A stretch of DNA of 64,000 bases, from the NCBI RefSeq assembly GCF_004348455.1, contig NZ_SMKA01000009.1:1-64000 (forward strand), read 5' to 3'. The position numbers and the translations under genes were made by a program. The notes under the pieces are model-generated. The model did no database searches. It was not told where the DNA came from and worked only from the letters and a program-made list of their open reading frames with translations. Shown piece by piece: positions 36,801-43,703 of the stretch. How positions within the stretch are numbered: position 1 is the stretch's first letter; each line of letters begins with the position of its first letter. This DNA comes from Kribbella albertanoniae. GTDB lineage: Bacteria > Actinomycetota > Actinomycetes > Propionibacteriales > Kribbellaceae.

Positions 36801-37120
36801 TCATCCAAGAATTCAAACCGCCGGTGCGACTGACCTACACCGGCAACATCGCCCACCCAACCGGCTCAGCCACCGTAGGCATCGACAAACCAGCCACAGC
36901 AATCCGAGTCGCCGACCCACAGCTAGCCCTCGACGGCACCCTCTACCGCCCAGCCCCCGGCAGCCCAGCCGCCGACACAGCCGTCGGTTCCACCATTACC
37001 GACGACATGGACGGTCAGCCCCGCGACGCCGTACCGGACGTAGGCGCCGACGAGCTCTCCACCGCCCCCATCCTCCAAACCCCAGCAACCGCCGCAAACG
37101 TAGGTCCCAACGCTCCCTGA
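33887..37120 (+). CDS. Secreted multidomain polysaccharide lyase: discoidin CBM, PL7, GH16-like, PL6
   Basis: The 1077-residue precursor has a signal peptide (cleavage near SPAAADP) and an F5/8 discoidin carbohydrate-binding domain (about 28-155). A PL7 alginate lyase domain (about 160-385) shows all three hallmarks: RSELRE 231-236, QIH 274-276 and YFKAGAYTQ 346-354. A GH16-like domain (about 395-630) carries an ExDxxE motif at E513, D515 and E518. A PL6 beta-helix (about 635-1060) has catalytic-type K839 (SVKSND) and R860 (SARHGN), 21 residues apart as in chondroitinase B. All active-site signatures look intact. The likely substrate is alginate or another uronic-acid polymer, with a possible beta-glucan or galactan activity in the middle. 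Confidence 0.88.
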   Translation: MRRVRRTLAAVVVAVFAVSNVLSPAAADPLPVVSATASADDGNVAANTLDGDLTTRWSAQGDGVWIRYDLGSAQTVGSVSIAWHQGNSRKQTFDVELSADGSTWSPALTRKVSSGSTTQLEKYDIPDASARYVRVVGHGNTYNNWNSITETTIAGADGPGGECRYPADVLDLQNWYVGLPIGEEESPKNVYQPELATYSIDPWFVPKADCSGVQFRAAVNGVTTSGSSYPRSELREMNGSAKASWSSTSGTHTMVIDQAITAAPQGRPNVVAGQIHDASDDVSVFRLEGSRLYVTNGNTSQYKLVDGNYVLGTRFQAKFVVSDGQIKAYYNGVLQTTIAKTFSGGYFKAGAYTQANCGNASPCSASNYGQVEIYDLSVTHSNGNPAETTAAERFGWGTPLPGSDEFNYGSVGAPAVPDQTKWSLAGGGVDQCWPGHNENGRRCDANTRVVGGVLRMLGEADGDSGWLASKNGRQYGRWEARVRSVNTGTANGREYHPLLIIWPDSNSRLADGEYDYLENGAPGEACAEAFMHYPHDPGPVQQEHASETNCGTPLSEWHNVAFEWTATHVAGFIDGREWFRFSDGASSTRECMQCMTSGHQTIQLDNFYGTDMTAATYELDWYREYAAPAAQETRLVPVSTSAQLSSAFAAAQPGDAIELADGSYTIGKLTRCAGTAEKPIVVRAAHRGGATIAAGQLELSGCSYVTVEGLRWRTDQTLKITSSHHVRLTRNDFQLTEDESLKWVLIGGTGSHHNRIDHNDFHDKRQTGNYVTIDGSATQQSQYDVIDHNHFRDIGPRAANEMESIRVGWSEISQSSGFTTIEHNLFENCDGDPEIVSVKSNDNVVRHNTFRTSAGVLSARHGNRNSFHGNFFLGGGKAGTGGIRVYGQDHKIFNNYFADLRGTGYDAALSLDGGDVDTSGALNKHWRVYRALVANNTFVSNASTIEIGRNYSLPPVDSTIVNNIVTGTAGPLIQEFKPPVRLTYTGNIAHPTGSATVGIDKPATAIRVADPQLALDGTLYRPAPGSPAADTAVGSTITDDMDGQPRDAVPDVGADELSTAPILQTPATAANVGPNAP

Positions 37121-37145
37121 ACCTCACTGTGGCGGCTGCAGGATT

Positions 37146-37176
37146 TGACCTCAACCATGCTTGAGGTCGAAGACTG
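37146..37176 (+). promoter_or_regulatory. SoxR/MerR-type promoter with 19-bp spacer
   Basis: A -35-like TTGACC (37146-37151) and an AAGACT (37171-37176) are 19 nt apart, the over-long spacing characteristic of promoters activated by MerR-family proteins. The spacer is filled by a perfect 8-bp inverted repeat, GACCTCAA (37148-37155) and TTGAGGTC (37162-37169). Its core CCTCAA-N6-TTGAGG has the same arms as the SoxR box. The LLM oxidoreductase starts 30 bp downstream. No SoxR/MerR gene is in the window. Confidence 0.75.
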
Positions 37177-37206
37177 GGGCTTCGACTGGAGCGTTGGGAG
37201 CATCGG

Positions 37207-38064
37207 ATGATCGCGGTGGGTGTGGTTCTGCCATCAGTCACGGCTCAGCGTGCGCAGGGACTGGACCTGCGGACGGCCGCGCGGCATGCGGAACAGGTCG
37301 GGCTGGCCAGTGTTTGGCATGGCGATCACCTGGCGATCGGTTCGCCTGTGCTCGACGTGATGGTCGGCTTGGCGACGGTCGCTGCGGTCACCGAGACGAT
37401 CGCGATCGGGGCCAGTGTGTTCATCCCTGCGCTGCGCCCGCTCGCGTTGGCAGCCAAGCAGGTCGCGAGCGTTCAGCACCTGAGCAATGGCCGGGTCATC
37501 CTCGGGATCGGATCCGGGGGAGGGCCCGCCCAATGGGCGGCAGCCGGGGTACCGTACGCCGATCGAGGCCGCCGTACCGATCGAGCGCTCGACCTGCTGC
37601 CCGGGCTGCTTGCCGGGGAGCCGGTCGTGGTCGATGGGCAGCGGGTGGTTCTCGAACCGGCGGTGACTCGGCCGCCGTTCTGGGTCGGCAACGCATCTGC
37701 TGTTGCATTGCGTCGTGCCGCACGGGCTGGCGATGGATGGTTCCCTTCACTGATTCCGGCCGCCGAGGTGGCGGCCGGTGCAGCCCGCTTGGCGGAGCTG
37801 GCTGACACGCCGCGGGTGATCGCTGTCGGCGCAACGGGCGCGCTCGGCGGCGACGTCGCCTCGCAAGGGGAGATCGAGGAATCCATTCGGGCGAACTACG
37901 GCCGTGCGGCGGTCGGCGTACCGATCACCGGCGGTCCACGCCAGGTCGCCGACCGCCTCGCAGAATTCCACCAGGCCGGTGCCCATCACCTCGTGATGGG
38001 TTTCGCCGACGGCGACTGGAGAACGCAATGTGACCTCCTCGCCGACGCCACAGCAACCCTCTGA
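37207..38064 (+). CDS. LLM-class (luciferase-like) F420/flavin-dependent oxidoreductase
   Basis: The 285-residue TIM-barrel protein has the bacterial luciferase-like pattern: ASVWHGDHLAIGSPVLD near residue 35, GRVILGIGSGGGPAQWAAAGVPYADRGRRTDRALD in the middle, and PFWVGNASAVALRRAARAGDGWFPS. The actinobacterial members usually use F420. The SoxR-like promoter directly upstream suggests expression under redox-cycling compounds, which fits a detoxification reductase. The substrate is unknown. Confidence 0.88.
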   Translation: MIAVGVVLPSVTAQRAQGLDLRTAARHAEQVGLASVWHGDHLAIGSPVLDVMVGLATVAAVTETIAIGASVFIPALRPLALAAKQVASVQHLSNGRVILGIGSGGGPAQWAAAGVPYADRGRRTDRALDLLPGLLAGEPVVVDGQRVVLEPAVTRPPFWVGNASAVALRRAARAGDGWFPSLIPAAEVAAGAARLAELADTPRVIAVGATGALGGDVASQGEIEESIRANYGRAAVGVPITGGPRQVADRLAEFHQAGAHHLVMGFADGDWRTQCDLLADATATL

Positions 38065-38207
38065 TTTGCGGGCATTGCCTGTACGGCGCACTCCACCCCA
38101 CCCCATCAAATGCAGCCGGGGCGGCCGGAGTTTTCGTTCGGGACTCCTGTTGTCTGCTTTGGCGGTTTAGGGTCCAGCGCGCATCCCGCCCAGCTCTGGA
38201 GGTACCC

Positions 38208-39812
38208 GTGCCAATGTCCCGACGTTTCCTGCGCCTGCCGGTGGTTCTCGGTGCCGGCCTAGGGCTGGTCGCCAGCTCGGTGATCGGTCTTCCGGCCGGT
38301 GCGCAGACGAGCATCGCGTCCATTCACGCCGTGACCGAGACGCCAGCTCAGTTCGACGATGACGCGGGTGGCAACGCCGACGCGGATGACCCGGCGATCT
38401 GGCGTAACAAGGCGCAGCCGTCGAAGAGCCTGGTGATCACGACGGCCAAAGAGGGCGGGCTGAAGGTCTACAACCTGGCAGGTGTCCAGGTTCAGGCGTT
38501 GCCGGTGCCTGCTCCGCCGGGGCCGGGGCTCGAGAGCGGCCGGTTCAACAACGTTGACCTGTTGTCCGGTGTGCAGTTCGCTGATGGCAAGGCTGATGTT
38601 GCGGTCGTTTCCGACCGGGGACGCGACCGGATCCGCACGTACCGCATCAATCCGGGCAACGCTGCCGCGCCCCTCACGGACATCACGGCTGCGTCTGTGC
38701 CGCGCGTCTTCTCGGCGACCGAGGCCGAGGTCGAGGATCAGAACACGGCGTACGGCCTGGCTGCTTACACCGACCGGGCGACCGGCAAGCACTACGCGAT
38801 CGCCAGCCGGCGGAACAACACCACCCTCAAGCTGGTCGAACTGAAGGTGGTCGGTGCATCCATCACCTACACGGCCGTGCGGAGCTACAGCCTGCCCGCC
38901 ACTTTCACGCTGCCCAACGGGACGCGGTGGGCACCTTGCGACGAGCCGGGTACGACGCCTCAGGTGGAAGGCATCGTCGTCGACACGCATACCGGCAAGC
39001 TGTACGCCGGGCAGGAGGATGTCGGCATCTGGAAGCTGAACGCCAACCTCACCGGGTCATCAACGCTGGTGGACAAGGTGCGCGAGTTCGGAATCCCCGG
39101 CACCTATGACCCGGAGACCGACGAGTGCACTGCCGGGGCAGATCCCGGGTACGGCGGCGCTCACGTCAACGCGGATGTCGAGGGGCTGACCATCTTCGAC
39201 GATGGTGACGGCGAGGGCTACCTGCTCGCCTCCAGCCAAGGTGACAACACCTTCGTCGCCTACGACCGCGAGGGATCGAACCGGTTCGTGACCAACTTCA
39301 GGATCGCGGCCAAGAGCACGATCGACGGTTCCGAGGAGTGTGACGGCGCCATGGTGTCAAGTGCTTCCTTCGGAAGTGCCTACCCGGACGGCCTACTCGT
39401 CGTACAGGACGGCGCCAACACCCCGGACGTGGTCGGTGACGACGGCGAGCGAGGTGTAGCACAGCGCCAGTTCGCGGGCCACGGCAGCTTCAGGAGCACC
39501 GGTCATGCCGACGACGGACCAGCCCTGGGCCGCGTGCCACAAGGACTCGGCACGGGTGGAGAAGCGAGGGCCGTTGATGACCACCATCGTTCCGTCCGGT
39601 ACGACGTTGCCGGTGGCAATGATCGTTGCGCGGCCGGCCGGGCAGTACGGGTCGGCGGCCGAGGTGTGGACGGCCGCGTCGTCGTACACGGTCTGCGGCC
39701 GGCCCCACGTGCGGTCGACGTACTGGTCGGGGACGAGGAAGGTGCCAGGGGTCAGTTCGGGCCGCAGCGAGCCGACGGCGCAGGGAGCAACGACCTGGCG
39801 GACGCCCAATGA
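38208..39812 (+). CDS. Secreted beta-propeller 3-phytase with displaced C-terminus
   Basis: The 534-codon frame starts at a GTG with GGAGG 5 nt upstream and encodes a signal peptide (cleavage near PAGAQT). A six-bladed phytase propeller follows, with DADDPAIW, RFNNVDLL, VEDQNTAYGLA, TPQVEGIVVD, NADVEGLTIF and SSQGDNTFVAYDR. It would release phosphate from phytate outside the cell. Family similarity stops near residue 410 (LLVVQDGANTPDV). The remaining roughly 115 codons are antisense to the convergent phosphorylase gene, so the native C-terminus (usually ending with an NFKFV-type strand) is gone. The protein may be unstable or inactive. Confidence 0.75.
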   Translation: MPMSRRFLRLPVVLGAGLGLVASSVIGLPAGAQTSIASIHAVTETPAQFDDDAGGNADADDPAIWRNKAQPSKSLVITTAKEGGLKVYNLAGVQVQALPVPAPPGPGLESGRFNNVDLLSGVQFADGKADVAVVSDRGRDRIRTYRINPGNAAAPLTDITAASVPRVFSATEAEVEDQNTAYGLAAYTDRATGKHYAIASRRNNTTLKLVELKVVGASITYTAVRSYSLPATFTLPNGTRWAPCDEPGTTPQVEGIVVDTHTGKLYAGQEDVGIWKLNANLTGSSTLVDKVREFGIPGTYDPETDECTAGADPGYGGAHVNADVEGLTIFDDGDGEGYLLASSQGDNTFVAYDREGSNRFVTNFRIAAKSTIDGSEECDGAMVSSASFGSAYPDGLLVVQDGANTPDVVGDDGERGVAQRQFAGHGSFRSTGHADDGPALGRVPQGLGTGGEARAVDDHHRSVRYDVAGGNDRCAAGRAVRVGGRGVDGRVVVHGLRPAPRAVDVLVGDEEGARGQFGPQRADGAGSNDLADAQ

Positions 39813-40028
39813 GCGCAGCGCCCAGAGGTTGGCGCGGTAGTTCACGCGGTGCGGCGGGAAGCGGTGGTCGGCGCCGTGCCGCGGGATGAACGCGACCTCG
39901 CGGCCGGCGACCTGCCCGACGACGGGCGGTTCGCTGGGCGGGCCGAACGGCGTACTGACGTCGACGCGGCGCGCGTCCGCCAGGAACGAGTAGAAGCCGG
40001 AACCACCGAGCACACCGATATCAACCAT
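39393..40028 (-). pseudogene. mtnP: MTA phosphorylase (MtnP-like), C-terminally truncated
   Basis: The frame encodes 211 residues from the ATG at 40028. It contains the phosphate loop VLGGSGFYSF, IPRHGADHRFPPHRVNYRANLWAL, and the substrate loop NGPRFSTRAES with VGMTGAPEAAVARELALCYTSLAVVTD. Bacterial homologues continue for about 50 residues with a TDxD catalytic pair and a C-terminal helix. Here the sequence switches after VVTD to HVRGVGAVLYDE and a stop, read from the antisense of the phytase gene. The second catalytic Asp and the last helix are lost, so the methionine-salvage reaction is probably abolished. It may still be expressed. Confidence 0.72.
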
Positions 40029-40114
40029 GAATCCGACGCTAAATGCGTCCGGCCCGCTGATGACGCGATTCGGCCGGACCGTGAGCGCTCCGTAAGGGGT
40101 GGTCCAATGTTGCA

Positions 40115-40600
40115 GTGAAGGTGACCACGGCACTGCTCGCGATCGGCGTCGTGCTGCTGCTGTTCGGCGGCTACGCGAGCTGGACCGCGGGCCGCCTGGA
40201 CCGGCTGCACCATCGCGTCGAGCTCTCCCGTGCCGCTCTGGAGACCGAACTCGTCCGCCGCGCCGCGCTGGTCGCGGAGCTCGCAGGTGCTGGCATCCTC
40301 GACCCGGCCTCGTCTCTGCTGCTCCTCGATGCCGCCCACCGGGCGCGCACCGCGTCCCCCGACGACCGCGAGCAGCGGGAGTCCGCGCTTTCCCGTGCAG
40401 TAAACGCAACAGGTACCACCGTCGAGCCCTGGGCGAGTGAGCTTGCGCTGGCGATGCGCCGGGTACAGCTGGCCCGGCGCTTTCACAACGACGTCGTCGT
40501 CTCCACCCGAGATCTCCGGCAGCGCCGCCTCGTGCAGTGGTTCCGTTTGGCCGGCCGGGCGCCGATGCCCTGCACCATCGAGCTGGAGGACGGGCGTTGA
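40115..40600 (+). CDS. LemA-like membrane-anchored protein
   Basis: The 161-residue protein has one N-terminal membrane helix (about 4-22, TTALLAIGVVLLLFGGYASW). A helical domain follows, with the LemA-type ending LARRFHNDVVVSTRDLRQRRLVQWFRLAGRAPMP. The start is a GTG at 40115; a second GTG two codons on is possible. LemA-like proteins are membrane-anchored helical bundles of unknown role. Its TGA overlaps a TTG start of the sigma factor gene, so the two are coupled. An N-in membrane protein tied to an ECF sigma gene could be a regulatory partner, but there is no anti-sigma zinc motif. Confidence 0.8.
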   Translation: MKVTTALLAIGVVLLLFGGYASWTAGRLDRLHHRVELSRAALETELVRRAALVAELAGAGILDPASSLLLLDAAHRARTASPDDREQRESALSRAVNATGTTVEPWASELALAMRRVQLARRFHNDVVVSTRDLRQRRLVQWFRLAGRAPMPCTIELEDGR

Positions 40601-41559
40601 CCGACTTCGAGGTCGAGATCGAGCGCCACAGGCATGAGCTGCGGGTGCACTGCTACCGCCTGCTCGGCTCGTACGACGAGGCCGAGGACATGGTTCAGGA
40701 GACCTTCCTCCGAGCCTGGCGCAGTCGAGACGCCTTCGAACGCCGGTCCAGCGTCCGCACCTGGCTCTACCGCATCGCGACCAACCTCTGCATCGACGAC
40801 GTACGGCGGCCGCGGCGAGTCCTGCCACACCAGCTCGAGCCCGCATCGTTCCCGGCGGCGGCACTGCCGGCCCGGGACGACCTGCCCTGGCTGCAGCCGT
40901 TCCCCGACGTGCTGCTGGACCGAGCCGAGGAACCAGACGCCCAGCTGGTACGGCGGGAGACGATCGAGCTCGCGCTTCTGGTGGCGATCCAGCACCTGCC
41001 ACCGCGGCGGCGCGCCGTACTGATCTTCCGCGACGTCCTCGGCTGGTCCGCCAAGGAAACCGCGGCGGTGATGGACCTGACCGTCGCTGCGGTCAACTCA
41101 GCACTCCAGCGCGCACGCCCGGTACTACGCGATCAGCTGCCACCGCATCGAGTCGAGTGGAACGTGACGCCGTCCACCACCGAGGAGCGGGCGCTGCTGC
41201 GCAAGTACGTCGACGCGTGGGAGGCGGGCGATCCGGATGCGCTGACCGCGCTCATGCACGAGGACGTGCGGATCACGATGCCGCCGTACCCGTTCTGGTT
41301 CCAGGGAAGAGCTGTGGCGCGGCGGACGATCGCCGTGAACCTGGACCCGGCGTACCGGGGGCAGTGGCGCTACCTGATCACCTCCGTCAACCGTCAGCCC
41401 ACGCTCGCCGCCTATCTGCGCGCGCCGGGGGACACGGTCTTCCGGCCGTTCGGTCTGGATGTCTTCCGGATCGAGGACGGCCTCATCGCGGAGCTGACCG
41501 CGTTCGAGCGCACCGACTTCGACCGCCATGGTCTGCCGCTCTACTTGGCCTCCGCATAG
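40597..41559 (+). CDS. ECF sigma factor with C-terminal SnoaL-like domain (SigG type)
   Basis: The 320-residue protein has sigma region 2 (about 10-75, HCYRLLGSYDEAEDMVQETFLRAW), sigma region 4 (about 125-180, LPPRRRAVLIFRDVLGWSAKETA) and a C-terminal SnoaL-like fold (about 190-315) found in ECF41/SigG-type sigma factors, where it modulates activity without a classical anti-sigma. The start is a TTG at 40597: GGAGGA is 6 nt upstream, and the TTG overlaps the stop of the LemA-like gene. Its 3' end overlaps the convergent polymerase gene by 19 nt. Confidence 0.9.
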   Translation: MTDFEVEIERHRHELRVHCYRLLGSYDEAEDMVQETFLRAWRSRDAFERRSSVRTWLYRIATNLCIDDVRRPRRVLPHQLEPASFPAAALPARDDLPWLQPFPDVLLDRAEEPDAQLVRRETIELALLVAIQHLPPRRRAVLIFRDVLGWSAKETAAVMDLTVAAVNSALQRARPVLRDQLPPHRVEWNVTPSTTEERALLRKYVDAWEAGDPDALTALMHEDVRITMPPYPFWFQGRAVARRTIAVNLDPAYRGQWRYLITSVNRQPTLAAYLRAPGDTVFRPFGLDVFRIEDGLIAELTAFERTDFDRHGLPLYLASA

Positions 41560-43196
41560 GTCTTCACGGTCGCGGTGCTGAACGCGAACCGGGTCGGCGT
41601 GGGCCCAAAGGTGAGTGTGCCGGCCAAATCGCTGGCGGTCTGGATGGCAGCGGCGACGGTTGCAGCCTCCTCGCTCGGGCAGTGCACGATGACCTCGTCG
41701 TGCTGGAAGAAGACGAGCTCCGCCTTCAACGGCCCCAGCGCCTGCCGCAACGCCGCGAGCATCAGCAACGCCCAGTCGGCTGCACTGCCCTGTACGACGA
41801 AGTTCCGCGTGAAGCGGCCGCGGGCACGGGCATGGCGGGAGTCGGTCTGCGGCTCGTCGACGGGTGGGCCTTCGAGGGTGGCGTCGTCGAGCGGCGCACC
41901 GCCCGGCGGACAGGTGCGGCCGAGCCAGGTGCGCACCAGCTTGCCCTCCTCACCTGCGCGGGCGGCATCGTCGACGTACGCGACGGCTTGGGGGAATCGC
42001 TTGCGGAGCATGGCGAGGTTCTTGAGCCCGTCGCCGGAAGTCTGGCCGTAGATCGCACCCAGTACGGCGAGTTTGGCCATCGCGCGGTCGCCGGCGAACG
42101 CCTGGTCCGACACGGCTTTGTAGAGGTCACCGGGATCACTGGCCACCTCCATCAGCGCCCGGTCCCGGGAGATCGCGGCGAGGATCCGCGGCTCGAGCTG
42201 CGACGCGTCGGCGACGACCAGACTCCAGCCGGGATCGGCGACCACCGCACGCCGGATCACCTTCGGGATCTGCAGACCGCCACCACCGTTGGTGATCCAG
42301 CGCCCCGAGACCGTGCCGCCGGGGACGAATCCGGGCCGGAACCGCCCGTCGTGCACCCAGTCGTTGAGCCAGGACCACCCGTTGGCCGTGTAGATCCGGT
42401 AGAGCTTCTTGTGCTCGATCAGTGGCGCGACGGCCGGGTGATCGATCGTCTCCAGCTCCCAGCGGCGCGTGCTCTTCAGCTGGAACCCGGCCTGTTTGAA
42501 CGCCTTCAGCACGTCAGCCGGCAGGTCCGGCCGGACCCGGCGCCCGAACGCGGCCGACACCTCGTCAGCCAGCTCGGTCAGCCGCCGCGGCTCACCCGTC
42601 CCGCCGAACCGCTCACCCAGCAACTCCGTCAGCATCTCGCGATGCGTCGACGCGCTCCACGGGAGCCCAGCCCGGTCCATCTCAGCGGCCACCAGCATCC
42701 CGGACGACTCCGACGCGGTCAGCAATCGCATCCGATCCGGGTGCTCCGTCTCCCCATGACGCCGGAGCTGATCGGCGTACACCTGGAGCAGTGCGTCGAA
42801 GGCGATCGGCTCCTCTTGGATCTCGAATAGCGACGACTGCTCACCCGGTACGACGGCGCGCAGCGGCGGGTCGGCTGGGACAGGCGCACCGGTCATCCGG
42901 GCCCACGCGGCCGCGGCGGACCGTGGCTCGCCGAGCCGGCCGGCGTGACCGAGCAGCAAGCCCTCACTGTTCTCGATGTCGTAGCAGCGGTCGACACGGA
43001 CACCACTGGCGAGCAGGCGCGGGTAGATCTCGGCCGACGCCCGCCAGACCCACCGCGTCACCTGCGGCCGCGAGCCAACCGCCGCGGCGAGATCCGGCTC
43101 ATGCAGCACCGGCCCAGCAGGCTGCCCATCCGGATGCAGGGCAACGAGAACCGCCCCGCCACCCTCCTCCGGCGCAATCGCCCACCGCTCGTCCAT
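41541..43196 (-). CDS. Family-A DNA polymerase with degenerate 3'-5' exonuclease domain
   Basis: The 551-residue protein lacks the 5' nuclease domain of Pol I. Its N-terminal 200 residues look like a degenerate exonuclease fold. The C-terminal half keeps the polymerase motifs: motif A in VVADASQLEPRIL, motif B in RAMAKLAVLGAIYGQTSG and motif C in FFQHDEVIVH. It is the actinobacterial stand-alone Pol I paralogue usually called bifunctional exonuclease/polymerase; its cellular role is unsettled, with repair or lesion bypass as possibilities. The ATG at 43196 is used; an ATG at 43205 with GGGGAG upstream is equally possible. A hairpin-repeat array lies directly upstream. Confidence 0.87.
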   Translation of the reverse strand: MDERWAIAPEEGGGAVLVALHPDGQPAGPVLHEPDLAAAVGSRPQVTRWVWRASAEIYPRLLASGVRVDRCYDIENSEGLLLGHAGRLGEPRSAAAAWARMTGAPVPADPPLRAVVPGEQSSLFEIQEEPIAFDALLQVYADQLRRHGETEHPDRMRLLTASESSGMLVAAEMDRAGLPWSASTHREMLTELLGERFGGTGEPRRLTELADEVSAAFGRRVRPDLPADVLKAFKQAGFQLKSTRRWELETIDHPAVAPLIEHKKLYRIYTANGWSWLNDWVHDGRFRPGFVPGGTVSGRWITNGGGGLQIPKVIRRAVVADPGWSLVVADASQLEPRILAAISRDRALMEVASDPGDLYKAVSDQAFAGDRAMAKLAVLGAIYGQTSGDGLKNLAMLRKRFPQAVAYVDDAARAGEEGKLVRTWLGRTCPPGGAPLDDATLEGPPVDEPQTDSRHARARGRFTRNFVVQGSAADWALLMLAALRQALGPLKAELVFFQHDEVIVHCPSEEAATVAAAIQTASDLAGTLTFGPTPTRFAFSTATVKTYAEAK

Positions 43197-43205
43197 ACCC
43201 CGCAT

Positions 43206-43703
43206 CCTCACACTCCCCACCGACACATTCGCACCTTGAGCACCCCTCAACCACTTCACGGGCGCCCGGGCGACTGATCCGTGCTCAAGGTGCGTGGGCT
43301 CGCACCTTGTGCACGGTTCGACCATTCGGCGGGGCGGAGGATGGTTGACCGGTGCTCAAGGTCCGTGCTTTCGCACGTTGAGCACGGTTCGATCATGGGG
43401 CCGGGGCTGAGGATGGTTGAACGGTGCTCAAGGTCCGTGGTGTCGCACGTTGAGCGCGGTTCGACCACGCGGCGGGGCTGAGGGTGGTTGAACGGTGCTC
43501 AAGGTGATCCGCGGTGGTTGAACGGTGCTCAGGGCGGACCTTGGGCACCGGTTGATCGTTTGCGGTGGGCTGTGGTGGCTGATCCGTGCTCAAGGTCGGC
43601 GGCCGGCTGCACTTTGGGCGCGGCTCGACTATTCGGCGGAGCTGAGGGTGGTTGAGCGGTGCTCAAGGTGGGGTGGTGAGGCCAGTGGTGGGAGACTGGA
43701 CTT
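43206..43703. other. Roughly 500-bp divergent intergenic region dominated by hairpin repeats
   Basis: There is no gene here. An inverted copy of the repeat core begins the region (43231-43253, GCACCTTGAGCACCCCTCAA), followed by the tandem array at 43271-43678. The last 25 bp hold the pdxR ribosome-binding site. Promoters for both the polymerase and pdxR must lie inside or beside the array. Confidence 0.7.
43271..43678. repeat. Tandem array of about 72-bp palindromic hairpin repeats
   Basis: Unit starts can be placed at 43271, 43342, 43414, 43485, 43515, 43576 and 43649, so the period is 71-73 bp with one unit cut to 30 bp and one to 61 bp. A full unit reads TGGTTGAACGGTGCTCAAGG, a short GC-rich turn, an inverted copy (TTGAGCACGGTTCGACCA), then a GC-rich spacer ending in GGGGCTGAGGA. 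The first unit folds with 13 of 14 paired bases (43281-43294 with 43301-43314). The second pairs GTGCTCAA (43352-43359) with TTGAGCAC (43378-43385) plus an inner 5-bp stem. The later units are more degenerate. The same element occurs at 22356-22448. Confidence 0.85.

Noticed and set aside
38100-38125. Intrinsic terminator after the LLM oxidoreductase (CCGG..CCGG then AGTTTT)
   Set aside because: The stem is only four base pairs and the T-run is short and interrupted.
43271-43678. CRISPR array
   Set aside because: Units are 71-73 bp and are themselves inverted repeats with conserved, not unique, intervening sequence. No cas gene is nearby.
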